The translations under genes were made by a program, and so were the position numbers. A stretch of 64,000 nt of DNA from positions 19,381 through 83,380 of the forward strand of contig NZ_BMUA01000032.1 of NCBI RefSeq assembly GCF_014649955.1, in the 5' to 3' direction. The notes beneath the pieces were generated by a model. That model was not told where the DNA came from and searched no databases. It saw only the letters and a list, made by a program, of their open reading frames with translations. The stretch's first letter is position 1, and each line of letters begins with the position of its first letter. This DNA is from Streptomyces violascens. Lineage in GTDB: Bacteria > Actinomycetota > Actinomycetes > Streptomycetales > Streptomycetaceae. Positions 1-8,644 of this stretch are shown piece by piece.

Positions 1-393
1 GCCGACCTCACGACGGCGATCCTCCGCCGGACTCGCTGCATTCTGGCCGACCTACGAGCCGCGAAGCTGGTCGAAACCGACTTGCGTGACGCCGACTTCA
101 CCGAGACCGACCTGCGCGAGGCAAACCTGCGTAAGGCCAACGCCCACGGCGCGGTCTTCCACCGCGCCGACCTCCGCATGGCCGACTTGCGCGGCACCAA
201 CCTCAGCACCGCCAACCTTGCCGAAGCACGCCTGACCGGCGCCCTGGCCAGCGAGCACACCCGCTGGCCCGCCGACTTCGACCACACGGCCGCCGGAGTC
301 GTCGAAACCGATGACCCCGGCCCCGAGCCCTCACCCCTACTCCAGCCACCCGGGATGACCCGGCAGGCACCGCCGCTGCGCTCCACTCCCTGA
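1..393 (+). CDS. Pentapeptide-repeat protein, 5' end outside the window
   Basis: The first 130 visible codons are open from base 1, so the start lies upstream. Residues 1-80 are built of five-residue A(D/N)Lxx units (ADLRA, TDLRD, ADFTE, TDLRE, ANLRK, ADLRM, ADLRG, ANLAE), the signature of the right-handed quadrilateral beta-helix of pentapeptide-repeat proteins. A non-repetitive tail of about 50 residues rich in Pro and acidic residues follows. Family members range from DNA-gyrase-protecting DNA mimics to repeat domains fused to membrane or kinase modules, and the missing N-terminus prevents a choice. It converges with the truncated gene and resistance operon to its right. Confidence 0.85.
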   Translation, partial: ADLTTAILRRTRCILADLRAAKLVETDLRDADFTETDLREANLRKANAHGAVFHRADLRMADLRGTNLSTANLAEARLTGALASEHTRWPADFDHTAAGVVETDDPGPEPSPLLQPPGMTRQAPPLRSTP

Positions 394-525
394 CCAAGAC
401 GCGCCGGTCAAGACTGCGGCGACCGCGATCCGCCTGACAGGCGTCACTCCTCCTCAGCGGCGTCCTGATCACGCAGGGGCCCACGCCGTCAGACAGGTCT
501 GGGAGTGATATCGCTCCCAAGGTCG

Positions 526-912
526 TTAGCGGCCGGTCTGTGCCTTCTCGAGCGCCTTGGCCACCTGGGTATCCACCAGGCCCGGCGATCCCGAGATGTC
601 CACGACGATCGTGCCCGTGCGGATGACCGTCTGCTTCATCAGGGTGCTGCGCCCGTTGGCGGTGAAGGTCATCAGCTGGCTCCACTGCTCATCGCCGAGT
701 TGGGGAGCGGACAGCCTCTGGACGGGCACCTGGATCGGCGTGCTGCCCACCATGATCTGGTAGGAGGGGCAGGCCGTCAGCTTCGACTCCTTGACGGTGA
801 TCAGGGGCGGCCACAGTGGCCCGAGGTCCTGCTCCTTCCGCACGGCGGCGCGGTCCGCGTACTGCGCCGCCTCCGGCGGAGCCTCGATCGCCTGACCCGC
901 CCTCAACCGGTC
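526..912 (-). pseudogene. 5'-truncated secreted/lipoprotein-like fragment behind vgb
   Basis: The minus strand encodes about 128 residues that read as normal protein (for example SKLTACPSYQIMVG and QLMTFTANGRSTLMKQT) and end at a proper stop at 526. No start codon with a ribosome site precedes them: upstream the frame runs into the antisense of vgb, only a few bases after the vgb stop. The simplest reading is that the vat-vgb segment replaced the 5' part of this gene. The function is unknown; the style resembles the C-terminal half of Streptomyces exported proteins of unknown role. Confidence 0.5.
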
Positions 913-919
913 TTCGTCC

Positions 920-1825
920 TCACCCCGGATGCGGCTCCAGGCGGAGGATCGCCCCTGTCTCCAGAGCGATGTGAACAGCGCCGTCGGGTCCCACCGCGAG
1001 GCCGTGGGGCTCGGAGCCGGGATCCTGCAGGTCGTACTCCGAGATCTTTCCGGCCGGCGTGATGAACCCGACGCGCCCGGCCCCCCACTCGGTGAACCAG
1101 CAGCCGCCCCGCACCGGATCCGCGGCGATCGCGTGCGGCCGGCTTCCGCGATCCGGCAGCGCGAACTCGTCGGTATGCCCGTCGGGGCCCATGCGCCCGA
1201 TCTGCCCGGCGCCGATTTCGACGAACCAGAGCGCACCGTCCGTACCGCAGGTGATGCCGACCGGCGCGGCCTGCCGCGTCGGCAGCGGGTGGATCGTGAC
1301 CTCTCCGTCCAGGCTCATGCGGCCCACGGCGTCCGCCTGGTTGAGGGTGAACCAGAGCGCGCTGTCCGGGCCGACGGTGAGGGCGGACGGGAACGCTCCG
1401 CTCACCGGCAACGGGAACTCCGTCACCTGGCCGTCCACGGTGATCCGCCCGATCCGGTCGCCGTGAAGCTGCGTGAACCAGAGCGCCCCGTCGGGGCCGG
1501 CCACGATCCCGAACGGACCGCTGCCCGTCCGCGGGACCGGGAAGGAGGTGGCCCGGCCGTCCACGGTGATCCGCCCGATCCGGCCGTCCTGGCAGCGGGT
1601 GAACCACAGTGCCCCGTCCGGCCCGGGGGTGATGACCGACGGGCCACAGGACGCGGAGTCGAGCGGGAAGCGGTCAAGCCGGCCGCCGGGGGTGAGGCGG
1701 GCGACCTGCCCCGCGTGGACCAGGGTGCACCAGAGCGCGTCGTCGGGACCGACGGTGATGGCGTACGGGCCGCAGCCGTCGTCGCCGACGGCGGTCCGAG
1801 TGAGGGTGACGGGCACGTCAGACAT
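920..1825 (-). CDS. vgb: Virginiamycin B lyase (streptogramin B lyase)
   Basis: The 301-residue cytoplasmic enzyme consists of about seven repeats of the type GPDGALWFT...GRIGRIT, each one blade of a seven-bladed beta-propeller, and its length matches known Vgb proteins of about 295-300 residues. Vgb linearises group B streptogramins by non-hydrolytic cleavage of the ester bond. The C-terminal blade keeps PHGLAVGPDG and ALET, the area where the family places its catalytic His and Glu (assignment by position only). The ATG has a GGAGGATCTCGC ribosome site inside the end of vat, and the two genes overlap by 8 bp, implying translational coupling. With Vat next to it the operon covers both streptogramin components. 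Confidence 0.92.
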   Translation of the reverse strand: MSDVPVTLTRTAVGDDGCGPYAITVGPDDALWCTLVHAGQVARLTPGGRLDRFPLDSASCGPSVITPGPDGALWFTRCQDGRIGRITVDGRATSFPVPRTGSGPFGIVAGPDGALWFTQLHGDRIGRITVDGQVTEFPLPVSGAFPSALTVGPDSALWFTLNQADAVGRMSLDGEVTIHPLPTRQAAPVGITCGTDGALWFVEIGAGQIGRMGPDGHTDEFALPDRGSRPHAIAADPVRGGCWFTEWGAGRVGFITPAGKISEYDLQDPGSEPHGLAVGPDGAVHIALETGAILRLEPHPG

Positions 1826-2474
1826 GCGAGATCCTCCGGGCGATCTGCTCGATCTCGGCGGGCGTGCCCGCCATGATGGTCCGGACGTGCTCCGTGACCT
1901 GCTCCACCGGCCAGTCCCACCACGAGGCTCGCATCAGACTCTCCACCTCGGCGTCCTCATAACGGCGGCGGATCGGCCGGGCGGGGTTGCCGCCGACCAC
2001 CGTGTACGGCTCGACGTCGGCCGTGACCACCGAGCCGGCCGCGACGATGGCTCCGTCACCGATCCGCACGCCGGGCATGATCAGCGCCTGGTAGCCGATC
2101 CAGACGTCGTTGCCGATCACGGTGTCGCCGCGGCTGGGCATATCGGTGACCAGGTCGAGGGTCCGCTCCGCCCAGGCGCCGCCGAACATAGTGAACGGGA
2201 AGGTGGACACGCCCATCGTCGGGTGCGCCGCGCCGGCCATCAGGAACCGGGTGCCCGCGGCGATCGCGCAGTACTTGCCGATCACGAGCCGCTCCGGGCC
2301 GTAGCCGTACAGCACATTGCGGCGCTCGAACTCGGTGGCACCGTCCGGGTCGTCGTAGTACGTGTACGCGCCGACCTCGATCCGCGGGTCGCTGACCAGC
2401 GGGCGGAGCAGGACCACCCGGTCGTGTCCGGGGAGCGGGTGCAGGGTCGCGGGGTCGGGGATGTGCGCGGTCAT
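1818..2474 (-). CDS. vat: Vat-family streptogramin A / xenobiotic acetyltransferase
   Basis: The 218-residue protein is a left-handed beta-helix (hexapeptide) acetyltransferase of the Vat/CatB group, which acetylates the hydroxyl of group A streptogramins using acetyl-CoA. Seen directly: the hexapeptide coil around residues 120-175 (NDVWIGYQALIMPGVRIG, then VGGNPARPIRRRY), the loop AGAAHPTMGVSTFPF carrying the His that is catalytic in the family, and a short C-terminal helix. The ATG at 2474 has AGGGA at good spacing; the longer frame upstream has no coding character. It is the first gene of the overlapping vat-vgb pair. Other CatB-like substrates such as chloramphenicol are possible in principle, but pairing with vgb favours streptogramin A. 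Confidence 0.88.
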   Translation of the reverse strand: MTAHIPDPATLHPLPGHDRVVLLRPLVSDPRIEVGAYTYYDDPDGATEFERRNVLYGYGPERLVIGKYCAIAAGTRFLMAGAAHPTMGVSTFPFTMFGGAWAERTLDLVTDMPSRGDTVIGNDVWIGYQALIMPGVRIGDGAIVAAGSVVTADVEPYTVVGGNPARPIRRRYEDAEVESLMRASWWDWPVEQVTEHVRTIMAGTPAEIEQIARRISHV

Positions 2475-2640
2475 GGGGGCGTCCCTAGGAAGGTGAGGCG
2501 GTCCGGGAGGACCGGGTGTGGCTGATGGGGTGTGGCTCTTCTGAGCGCCGGTGAGACGGCGCCCCGGCCGGTCGGCGGCGTTCCGCCGGGGATCCTGGCG
2601 GCATATGCGCATTGCGCCTGCCGCCGTCGGCGGCCGGGTG

Positions 2641-3207
2641 TCAGCGCTCGCCGTGCGGCTGGGCAGGCCGGGTCTGGATGGTGGCGACGTAGCGCTTGGT
2701 GAACACCATCGGGACGACGAAGCCGGCGATCTGGACCGCGGTAGCGGTGGTCGAGTGGCCTTGGTCCGCGTGTGCGAGGAGCGCCAGAACGGAAGCGGTC
2801 ACCGCGAACGCGAGGGTCCAGACGCTGGTGATGACGGTGTTGGTCCGCACGAACAGCGGCCGGCCCCAGACCTCCCGCGGGGTGGACTGCTTGGCGATGC
2901 CGAGGGTGAACGGCTTGCCGATCACCAGCGAGACTCCCGCGATCAGGGCGAGGACCCCTGAGGACAACGCGGCCGAGTACGGGTGCACGGCCGAGCCGGG
3001 GTCGGCGAAGGCCACTGCGGCGAGCACGGCGAAGAACGCGGCCGACCCGGATTCGATGATCAGCGCGTCCGGGCCAAACCCGGCAGATCGCTGTCTCACG
3101 ATGACGCCGACTGCCACGACCAGGCCGGCCAACGCGGCCCACTGCCACCGTTCGGACGGCAGGACCGCATAAACGATCCATGGCAGGAACGTGACGACGT
3201 AATTCAT
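2641..3207 (-). CDS. Four- to six-TM membrane protein of unknown function
   Basis: The 188-residue protein has several hydrophobic helices (N-terminal FLPWIVYAVLP, then WAALAGLVVAVGVIV, an Ala-rich segment about residues 50-70, LSSGVLALIAGVSLVIG, and helices near the C-terminus) and a conserved-looking loop with PREVWGRP. The architecture resembles the intracellular-septation/DUF3159-like group of small integral membrane proteins, but I cannot assign a function. The ATG at 3207 is preceded by GGGGGAG. It is divergent from the TetR gene, with two TetR-type operators in the shared interval, so it is the most obvious target of that repressor. It lies 166 bp upstream of vat on the same strand. 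Confidence 0.75.
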   Translation of the reverse strand: MNYVVTFLPWIVYAVLPSERWQWAALAGLVVAVGVIVRQRSAGFGPDALIIESGSAAFFAVLAAVAFADPGSAVHPYSAALSSGVLALIAGVSLVIGKPFTLGIAKQSTPREVWGRPLFVRTNTVITSVWTLAFAVTASVLALLAHADQGHSTTATAVQIAGFVVPMVFTKRYVATIQTRPAQPHGER

Positions 3208-3378
3208 GGTGGTTCTCCCCCTACGGTCAACAACGTCCGGGTCCTGCGGCTTCGGCCGCTCCGACACCGGTCGGGAGGCCGAACGCGTCCTGGAAACCGG
3301 TCCTTTGCCGCGCTGGCCACACGCCTCATCGGAGAGGAACGCCGGCACCCGCAGTTCCCCCGCGGGGCCTCCACCATC

Positions 3379-3400
3379 CAAAACGACCCGTTTCGTTTCG
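3379..3400. promoter_or_regulatory. Putative TetR operator, copy 1
   Basis: The sequence CAAAACGACCCGTTTCGTTT (extended by CG) recurs almost exactly 60 bp downstream. Its core AAACGAC-CCGTTT is a near-palindrome of TetR-operator style. It lies between the divergent membrane-protein and TetR genes. Confidence 0.6.
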
Positions 3401-3438
3401 GCGCGATGTGGATCATGCAGCCCTCGCACGCCCGCTGT

Positions 3439-3460
3439 CAAAACGACTCGTTTCGTTTCG
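3439..3460. promoter_or_regulatory. Putative TetR operator, copy 2, overlapping the tetR promoter
   Basis: CAAAACGACTCGTTTCGTTT plus CG, with AAACGA-C-TCGTTT as a perfect odd-centred palindrome. It ends 7 bp before a TAGTAT -10-like hexamer at 3467-3472, so a bound repressor would block tetR transcription. Copies 1 and 2 start exactly 60 bp apart. Confidence 0.65.
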
Positions 3461-3466
3461 ACGCGG

Positions 3467-3479
3467 TAGTATCGGTGGG
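3467..3479 (+). promoter_or_regulatory. -10 element of tetR; probably leaderless start
   Basis: TAGTAT at 3467-3472 is followed six bases later by the GTG start at 3479, which is about where transcription should begin. No ribosome-binding site precedes the GTG, so the transcript is inferred to be leaderless. No good -35 was found. Confidence 0.45.
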
Positions 3480-4111
3480 TGACTCCGCTCCGCCCACCCG
3501 CCCCGTCCCGCCGCAGCGAACGATCCGCCCGGGCGATCACGGCGGCAGCCCTACAGCTCTGCAAGGAGGTCGGGTACCCGAAGGTCACCATGGACGCCAT
3601 CGCCACCCGGGCGGGCGCGAGCAAGGCGACCATCTACCGCTGGTGGCCCTCCAAAGGCGCCCTGCTGCTGGACGCCTTCCTGGAACAGACCGTCGACGCG
3701 GCACCCTTCCCGGACACCGGCGACATCGTGGCCGACCTCCGCAGCCAGATGAACGCCGCCATCGCCAGCATCGGCGGCCCGGAGCTCTGGCCCCACTACA
3801 CCGCGCTGATCGGCGAAGCCCAGCACCACCCCGAGCTTGCCCAGGCCGTCTTCGACCGCTTCATCAGCCCCCTGGAGCAAGCCGCCGCCGATCGTCTGCG
3901 CGCGGCCCAGGCCCAAGGACAACTCGACCCCAGCCGGGACCCGCACATCCTCATCGACCTGATGTACGGGGCGCTCTACTACTCACTGCTGCTCGTCCGC
4001 AAACCCACCGACCCCGCCTACGTCGACGCCCTCCTGGACACGACGCTGCACGGCTGGATCACCGGCTCCGCACCGACCGGAGCGGACACGCGCTCAAACT
4101 CCGCACGGTAA
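3479..4111 (+). CDS. TetR/AcrR-family transcriptional regulator
   Basis: The 210-residue repressor has an N-terminal helix-turn-helix at about residues 20-65 (TAAALQLCKEVGYPKVTMDAIATRAGASKATIYRWWPSK is the canonical TetR pattern; only part is diagnostic: ASKATIYRWW). A C-terminal all-helical ligand and dimer domain of the TetR_C_33-like type follows (residues 85-200). It is divergent from the 188-residue membrane gene, and two copies of AAACGAnTCGTTT-like operators lie just upstream, so it probably represses itself and the membrane gene. Control of vat-vgb would need read-through from the membrane gene and is only inferred. The start is GTG, apparently without a leader. Confidence 0.88.
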   Translation: MTPLRPPAPSRRSERSARAITAAALQLCKEVGYPKVTMDAIATRAGASKATIYRWWPSKGALLLDAFLEQTVDAAPFPDTGDIVADLRSQMNAAIASIGGPELWPHYTALIGEAQHHPELAQAVFDRFISPLEQAAADRLRAAQAQGQLDPSRDPHILIDLMYGALYYSLLLVRKPTDPAYVDALLDTTLHGWITGSAPTGADTRSNSAR

Positions 4112-4405
4112 CCATGCGCATGCCGGCGACAGTGAGCGAAGGGGCGCGGCGGGTGGCTCTGCCCCTGATCGTGTGCCGCGGTGAGATATGTTGCATCGGC
4201 TGAGCGGACGAGCTCACCACCACGACGCGGAATCCAGAGAGCTTCAGCCCGCCGCTGATTGACATCGCAAATGCGTCCATCGGTCAGACTCCCGTGCTGA
4301 TGCTGGACTCCGCCGCCCTGGCAGGCTGGGAGCTGTTTTCGACGGAATGCTCAAGTCGATGTCGCTCAGGGCAGGCGGCTACGTCCCGTGGGGTGGAGGA
4401 AGCTC
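4112..4405. other. Intergenic, nothing recognised
   Basis: The 294 bp contain no ORF with coding character, no hairpin followed by T residues and no clear promoter. The last bases carry the GGAGGA ribosome site of the carboxylesterase. Confidence 0.5.
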
Positions 4406-5908
4406 GTGGATGTCTGTACAACGAAAGACGGTTTGGTTCGGGGCCATCGGCCGGCCCCCGATATCGTGGCGTTCCTCGGTATTCCCTACGCTGCCGCGCC
4501 CTTTGGGGCCAACCGCTTCAGAGAGCCGCGTCCGGTTCGGGCATGGGAGGGCGTCCGTGAGTGCCGGACTTTCGGCCCGGTGGCCCCGCAGTCGGCGCGG
4601 CTTCCGGGGGCGCCGTCCTGGTCGCCCGGCGACGAGGACATCCTCACCCTCAACGTCTGGGCGCCGGCATCCGGCACTGACCCAATACCGGTCCTGGTCT
4701 GGATCCATGGTGGTGCCTACACCTTCGGCTCTTCCGCGCAGCCCGACTTCGACGGCACCGCCCTGGCCGGTGCCGGGCTGGTGGTGGTGACCTTCAACTA
4801 CCGGCTCGGGTTTGAAGGCTTCGGTCACATTCCGCCCGGGTCCGGGCCCCCGTACCCGGAGAACCGGGGCTTGCTCGACCAAATCGCCGCGTTGCGGTGG
4901 GTGCGGCAGAACATCGCCGCCTTCGGTGGCGACCCGGCCAATGTCACGGTAGCGGGGCAGTCCTCCGGGGCGGCCTCGGCCGCCTGCCTGATGACGATGG
5001 ACCGGGCCCGCGGACTGTTCCACAGGGTCATCGCCCACAGCGTCGTCGGCCCCTGCTACTCGATGGAACTCGCAGCTGAGACCACCCGGAGAGTCGCTGC
5101 GGCGGCCGGCATCCCCGCCACCTCCACGCACCTGACGTCCGCGACCCCGCAGGCACTGGTCGCCGCCGCCGACCGTGTCGTCGATGGCTACCGGCAAGAC
5201 CCGGGTTCCGGGCCCCGCCACTACAACCCGGTGATCTACGGCCCGGTCATCGACGGCGACATCCTGCCCAGCGACCCCCTCGCCGCGACGGCGGACGGAG
5301 CCTCAGCGGCGGTGGACCTCCTGGTGTCCCATACCGCTCAGGAGTACTGGCTGATGGACGCCGTCGGCAGCAGCCCGAAAGTCACCACCGACGAACAACT
5401 AGCCCAATTTTCCAACGACTTCCGCCTCCCCGATGGCCTGGTGCCGGGCTACCGGAAACTGATGCCCGTTGCCCCCGTCCTCGACATCTATCTTGCGATC
5501 TTCGGCGACCTGCTGTTCAGCGAGTACACCAACCGGCTGGCAGAGCGCCACGCTCAAGCCGGTGGCCGAGCGTTCACCTCCCGCTTCGCCCGCCACCGCA
5601 GGGGCATCGAGGGAGTGGTACGCGCCTGGCACTGCGCTGACATCCCCTTTGCCTTCGGCAACCTCACCCTCAAAAGCGTCGAGTTCCTCATTGGAGGTCC
5701 CCCCAATGCCGCAGATCATGAGCTGTCCCAGCGCATGATGGGAGCATGGGCCGGCTTCGCCCTCACTGGTGACCCCGGTTGGTCCTCCCTCAACGGCCCG
5801 ACGACCAGCCCCCACGTCTGGGACACTGCAGACACCCCTGCCGGGGCGACAAACGCCGCGGCCCGTGCTCTGTGGCGCCACGCAGACTTCTCGCCTCTTC
5901 GACCCTGA
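4406..5908 (+). CDS. Type-B carboxylesterase / lipase (alpha/beta hydrolase)
   Basis: The 500-residue enzyme belongs to the cholinesterase-like carboxylesterase family and has the usual length. Visible features: N-terminal GIPYAAPFG-type motif near residue 25, EDILTLNVWAP, the oxyanion loop IHGGAYTFGS, nucleophile Ser186 in GQSSGAAS, the acid in HTAQEYW near residue 316, and the charge-relay His in RAWHCADIPFAFG near residue 415. No signal peptide is seen, so it is probably cytoplasmic and hydrolyses carboxylic esters. I chose GTG 4406 because GGAGGA sits five bases before it; an in-frame GTG at 4388 lacks such a site. Confidence 0.9.
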   Translation: MDVCTTKDGLVRGHRPAPDIVAFLGIPYAAAPFGANRFREPRPVRAWEGVRECRTFGPVAPQSARLPGAPSWSPGDEDILTLNVWAPASGTDPIPVLVWIHGGAYTFGSSAQPDFDGTALAGAGLVVVTFNYRLGFEGFGHIPPGSGPPYPENRGLLDQIAALRWVRQNIAAFGGDPANVTVAGQSSGAASAACLMTMDRARGLFHRVIAHSVVGPCYSMELAAETTRRVAAAAGIPATSTHLTSATPQALVAAADRVVDGYRQDPGSGPRHYNPVIYGPVIDGDILPSDPLAATADGASAAVDLLVSHTAQEYWLMDAVGSSPKVTTDEQLAQFSNDFRLPDGLVPGYRKLMPVAPVLDIYLAIFGDLLFSEYTNRLAERHAQAGGRAFTSRFARHRRGIEGVVRAWHCADIPFAFGNLTLKSVEFLIGGPPNAADHELSQRMMGAWAGFALTGDPGWSSLNGPTTSPHVWDTADTPAGATNAAARALWRHADFSPLRP

Positions 5909-6451
5909 ACCCTCCAACGCTACGCTGCCCGGGAGGTCTTCCACCTGGTCAGGCGCAGTCATGACCCCCGTCATACAGACCGACGTCCCCGTGGGGCGAG
6001 GCGATGTTCACGGCGATGCTGTCCGGGCTTTTGATGCTGCGCGAGGCGCAGGGCGACGTGGATCCGAGTATGGCGGTGGAGAAGTGCCTGGTGGCCTGTC
6101 GGCACTTCGTGCTCGCCGTGTCCGTTGCCTCCGCCGATGTGGAAGAGGCCGTCGTCTGACGGCTGGGCAACCCGCAAAGCGAGGGTCCGCGGATCAGGTC
6201 CACCCTGCCAGGCGCGGTTGGGGGCAGCCGGTGGAGCTGTCGGCAGGCGGGTACGACGGCGGGGGCCGTACCGGTGTCACGGGATCAGCCGCACATATCG
6301 GGCCTGGGCTCCTTGTTGGGGGCCGTGGTCGGCGGTTGTGGCGGTTGCGTGCGCTTGGCCGTACCCGGGGTGCTGTCTTGTCCTGGAGGACGGAGGCTGT
6401 CGGTGGAGGCGCGCGTCCGGTGCGCCGGTTCACTGATACGGGAGTACGAGC
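5909..6451. other. Mostly non-coding interval with one small ORF
   Basis: Apart from the 51-codon ORF at 6004-6159 I see no convincing gene, hairpin terminator or repeat. The sequence reads like decayed DNA. Confidence 0.4.
6004..6159 (+). CDS. Possible 51-residue protein or remnant
   Basis: The frame encodes MFTAMLSGLLMLREAQG, then a helical segment (MAVEKCLVACRHFVLAV) and a short acidic tail. Composition and lack of rare codons suggest real coding sequence. The region upstream to 5965 stays open without a good ribosome site, so this may be the tail of a lost gene. Function unknown. Confidence 0.3.
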   Translation: MFTAMLSGLLMLREAQGDVDPSMAVEKCLVACRHFVLAVSVASADVEEAVV

Positions 6452-6652
6452 ATGGGCACGACGGGCAAGAAGATGCAGAACAAGGCGCAGGAAGCGGTTG
6501 GCAAGGCCAAGGAGGGCGCGGGCAGGGTGACGGGGAAGGACGATCTGCGGGCGAAGGGGAAGGCCGAGCAGGGCCAGGCCCGGGCGAAGGAGGCCGCCCG
6601 CCGTACGAAGGAAGCGGTGACGGAGCGGGTCAAGGGCAAGCACGGCAGTTGA
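6452..6652 (+). CDS. CsbD-family stress-response protein
   Basis: The 66-residue, strongly hydrophilic protein matches the CsbD pattern: KMQNKAQEAVGKAKEGAGRV near the N-terminus, DDLRAKGKAEQ in the middle and a Lys/Ala-rich helical tail. CsbD proteins are small soluble proteins induced by general stress (sigma-B in Bacillus, osmotic stress in actinomycetes); the molecular role is not known. The ATG is preceded by GGGAG. It stands 29 bp before a small unknown gene on the same strand. Confidence 0.9.
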   Translation: MGTTGKKMQNKAQEAVGKAKEGAGRVTGKDDLRAKGKAEQGQARAKEAARRTKEAVTERVKGKHGS

Positions 6653-6681
6653 TCCCCCCTGTCACCGGTCCAGGAGTGCGT

Positions 6682-6963
6682 GTGAACGTGGGAGATGAGT
6701 ACCGCGCCCGTGCCCGCGTTTTGTGGGTCAGGGCGGGGGAGTGGAGGGCGGCGGCCCGGCAGGCCACGGACCCGGACCAGCGACAGCGCCTGCTGGACAC
6801 GGCCCGCCGGGTCCAGGAAGAGAGCGAGCAGGCACGGCGCAGGGCTGATGGGGATCCGCGATTTTGGCTCTGGCCGCAGTTCCGTGAACCCACGAAGGAC
6901 GCGTGTGGACAGGTGGCGCGTGAAGTTCAGAGAGCCCCGGGGTGGCCCGTGGCGGCGAACTGA
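6682..6963 (+). CDS. Small hydrophilic protein of unknown function
   Basis: The 93-residue, Arg/Ala-rich, probably helical protein (RARARVLWVRAGEW, then RQRLLDTARRVQEESEQARRR and FWLWPQFREP) was not recognised. The GTG start has CAGGAG five bases upstream. It closely follows csbD and may share its mRNA. Its last 37 bp overlap the 3' end of the convergent SUKH-like remnant. Confidence 0.55.
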   Translation: MNVGDEYRARARVLWVRAGEWRAAARQATDPDQRQRLLDTARRVQEESEQARRRADGDPRFWLWPQFREPTKDACGQVAREVQRAPGWPVAAN

Positions 6964-7314
6964 TCTATGACATCGCGAAGTTGCTCAAGGAAGTCGCGCA
7001 GACCGGCGGCCACGGCATAGAACTCGTCGTTCCAGGTTGCAGTCCTGGACTTGTGGACCGTGCCGTTGGCCGCGAGAACGAAGAGATTGCCGCCGCCGTC
7101 GCTCCCGAAGACGATTCCATGATCGCCATTCTCGAGGGGAACCGCGCCGTACTCGTCCAGGTGCGCAGTCACGGTGGAGGGCGGGTGGATGAAGTAGCCG
7201 TTGCCGATGTCGGGCAGAGACACGCTGTCGATCACGGCGAAGAGCGACAGCAGGGCCACACATTCCGGCCGGTGATTCGTCAGGAGGATGGCCGCGGCCC
7301 GCGTCTCATGATGG
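6927..7314 (-). pseudogene. SUKH-like (SMI1/KNR4) gene, 5' part removed by the IS256 element
   Basis: The reading frame, which ends at 6927, carries YFIHPPSTVTAHLDEYGA, GIVFGSDGGGNLFVLAANG and FYAVAAGLRDFLEQL, the closing part of the SUKH fold found in immunity proteins of contact-dependent or polymorphic toxin systems. Going upstream the protein sense stops at the left end of the IS element near 7315, and the matching 5' segment was not found right of the element. A TTG or GTG restart near codon 30 cannot be excluded, as short SUKH homologues of about 110 residues exist. Confidence 0.55.
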
Positions 7315-8644
7315 TGTCCCGCCGGGTGGTGTAGTGGCGATCTCCGCGTAGCCTCTGGCCATGGGGCGGCCACCGCGTAACTCTCCGAGTAGTGACGCTC
7401 GTTGAGAGGTGACGCGATGGCCTTGTCCCAGCATGACTTACTCCGCCTCACGGAGGCACTGCGTACGGCGGACGGAATCGAGTTGATCAGGGTCCTGGCC
7501 CAGCGGATCCTGCAGGAACTCATCGAGGCCGAGGCCACTGCCCACATCGGTGCGGAGCCCGGCGAGCACACCGAGAGCCGCACGACCTGGCGCAATGGGC
7601 ACCGCGAGCGGCTGCTGACCACGCAGGCCGGGGACCTGGACCTGGCGATCCCCAAGGTCCGCACCGGGTCGTTCTTCCCGTCCCTGCTGGAGCGCCGGCG
7701 GCGCATCGACCAGGCCCTCTACGCCGTCATCATGGAGGCATACGTGCATGGCGTGTCTACCCGCAGCGTGGACGACCTGGTCAAAGCGTTGGGCGGGGAC
7801 ACCGGGATCTCCAAGTCCGAGGTCTCCCGGATCTGCGGCGACCTTGACGCGGAGCTGACCGTCTTCCGCACCCGTCCCCTGGACCACACCCGCTTCCCCT
7901 ACATCTACCTCGACGCCACCTACTGCAAGGCCAGGGTCGAGCACCAGATCGTCTCCCAGGCCGTGGTCATCGCCACCGGCATCACCGAGGACGGTGGCCG
8001 CGAAGTCCTCGGGCTGATGGTCGGCGATAGCGAAACCGAGGTGTTCTGGAGCGAGTTCCTGCGCTCGCTGCGGGCCCGCGGCCTCACCGGGGTCCGCCTG
8101 GTCATCGGCGACCACCACCTGGGCCTGGTCGTGGCCGTCCGCAAGGTCATGCTCGGCGCCGCCTACCAGCGATGTCGCGTTCATTTCCTGCGTAACGTCT
8201 TCTCGGTGATCCCGAAAGACTCCTCGGAGATGGTGGCCGCGACGATCCGCACGATCTTCGCCCAGCCCACCGCCGAGGCCGTCCGGGCCCAGCTCGACAC
8301 CGTCGCCGACATGCTCGGACGACAGTTCCCCAAGGTCAGGGACATGCTCCTGGAAGCCAAGACCGACCTGACCGCGTTCGCGGACTTCCCCGAGCGACAT
8401 TGGAAGAAGATCCAGTCCACAAACCCCCTGGAACGGGTCAACCGCGAGATCAAGCGCCGCGTCGACGTCGTCCAGATCTTCCCCAACCCTGACGCCCTCG
8501 AACGCCTCACCACCGCCGTCCTCATCGAGATGCACGACGAATGGATCGCCTTCCCCCGCAGCTACCTCCCCAAGGGCGGCATGGACTCGATCTACCCCCA
8601 GCCAGAAGATCAACCCGCCGCCGCTACACCACTACAGGGGACAT
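7315..8644 (+). mobile_element. IS256-family insertion sequence
   Basis: The element contains one intact transposase gene between imperfect inverted ends: GTGGTGTAGTGGCG at 7326-7339 and its complement (13 of 14 matching) at 8619-8632, with a weaker outer match TGTCCC/GGGACA at 7315-7320 and 8638-8643. No target duplication was evident, so exact ends are tentative. The transposase frame runs through the right end, with its stop at the outermost bases. It interrupts a SUKH-like gene. Confidence 0.8.

Noticed and set aside
5949..6203. Minus-strand ORFs opposite the small 6004-6159 ORF
   Set aside because: Composition is Ser/Ala/Thr-rich without protein sense; they are antisense shadows.
7438..8613. 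Long minus-strand ORF opposite the IS256 transposase
   Set aside because: It is the usual GC-driven antisense frame; the plus strand has full transposase motifs.
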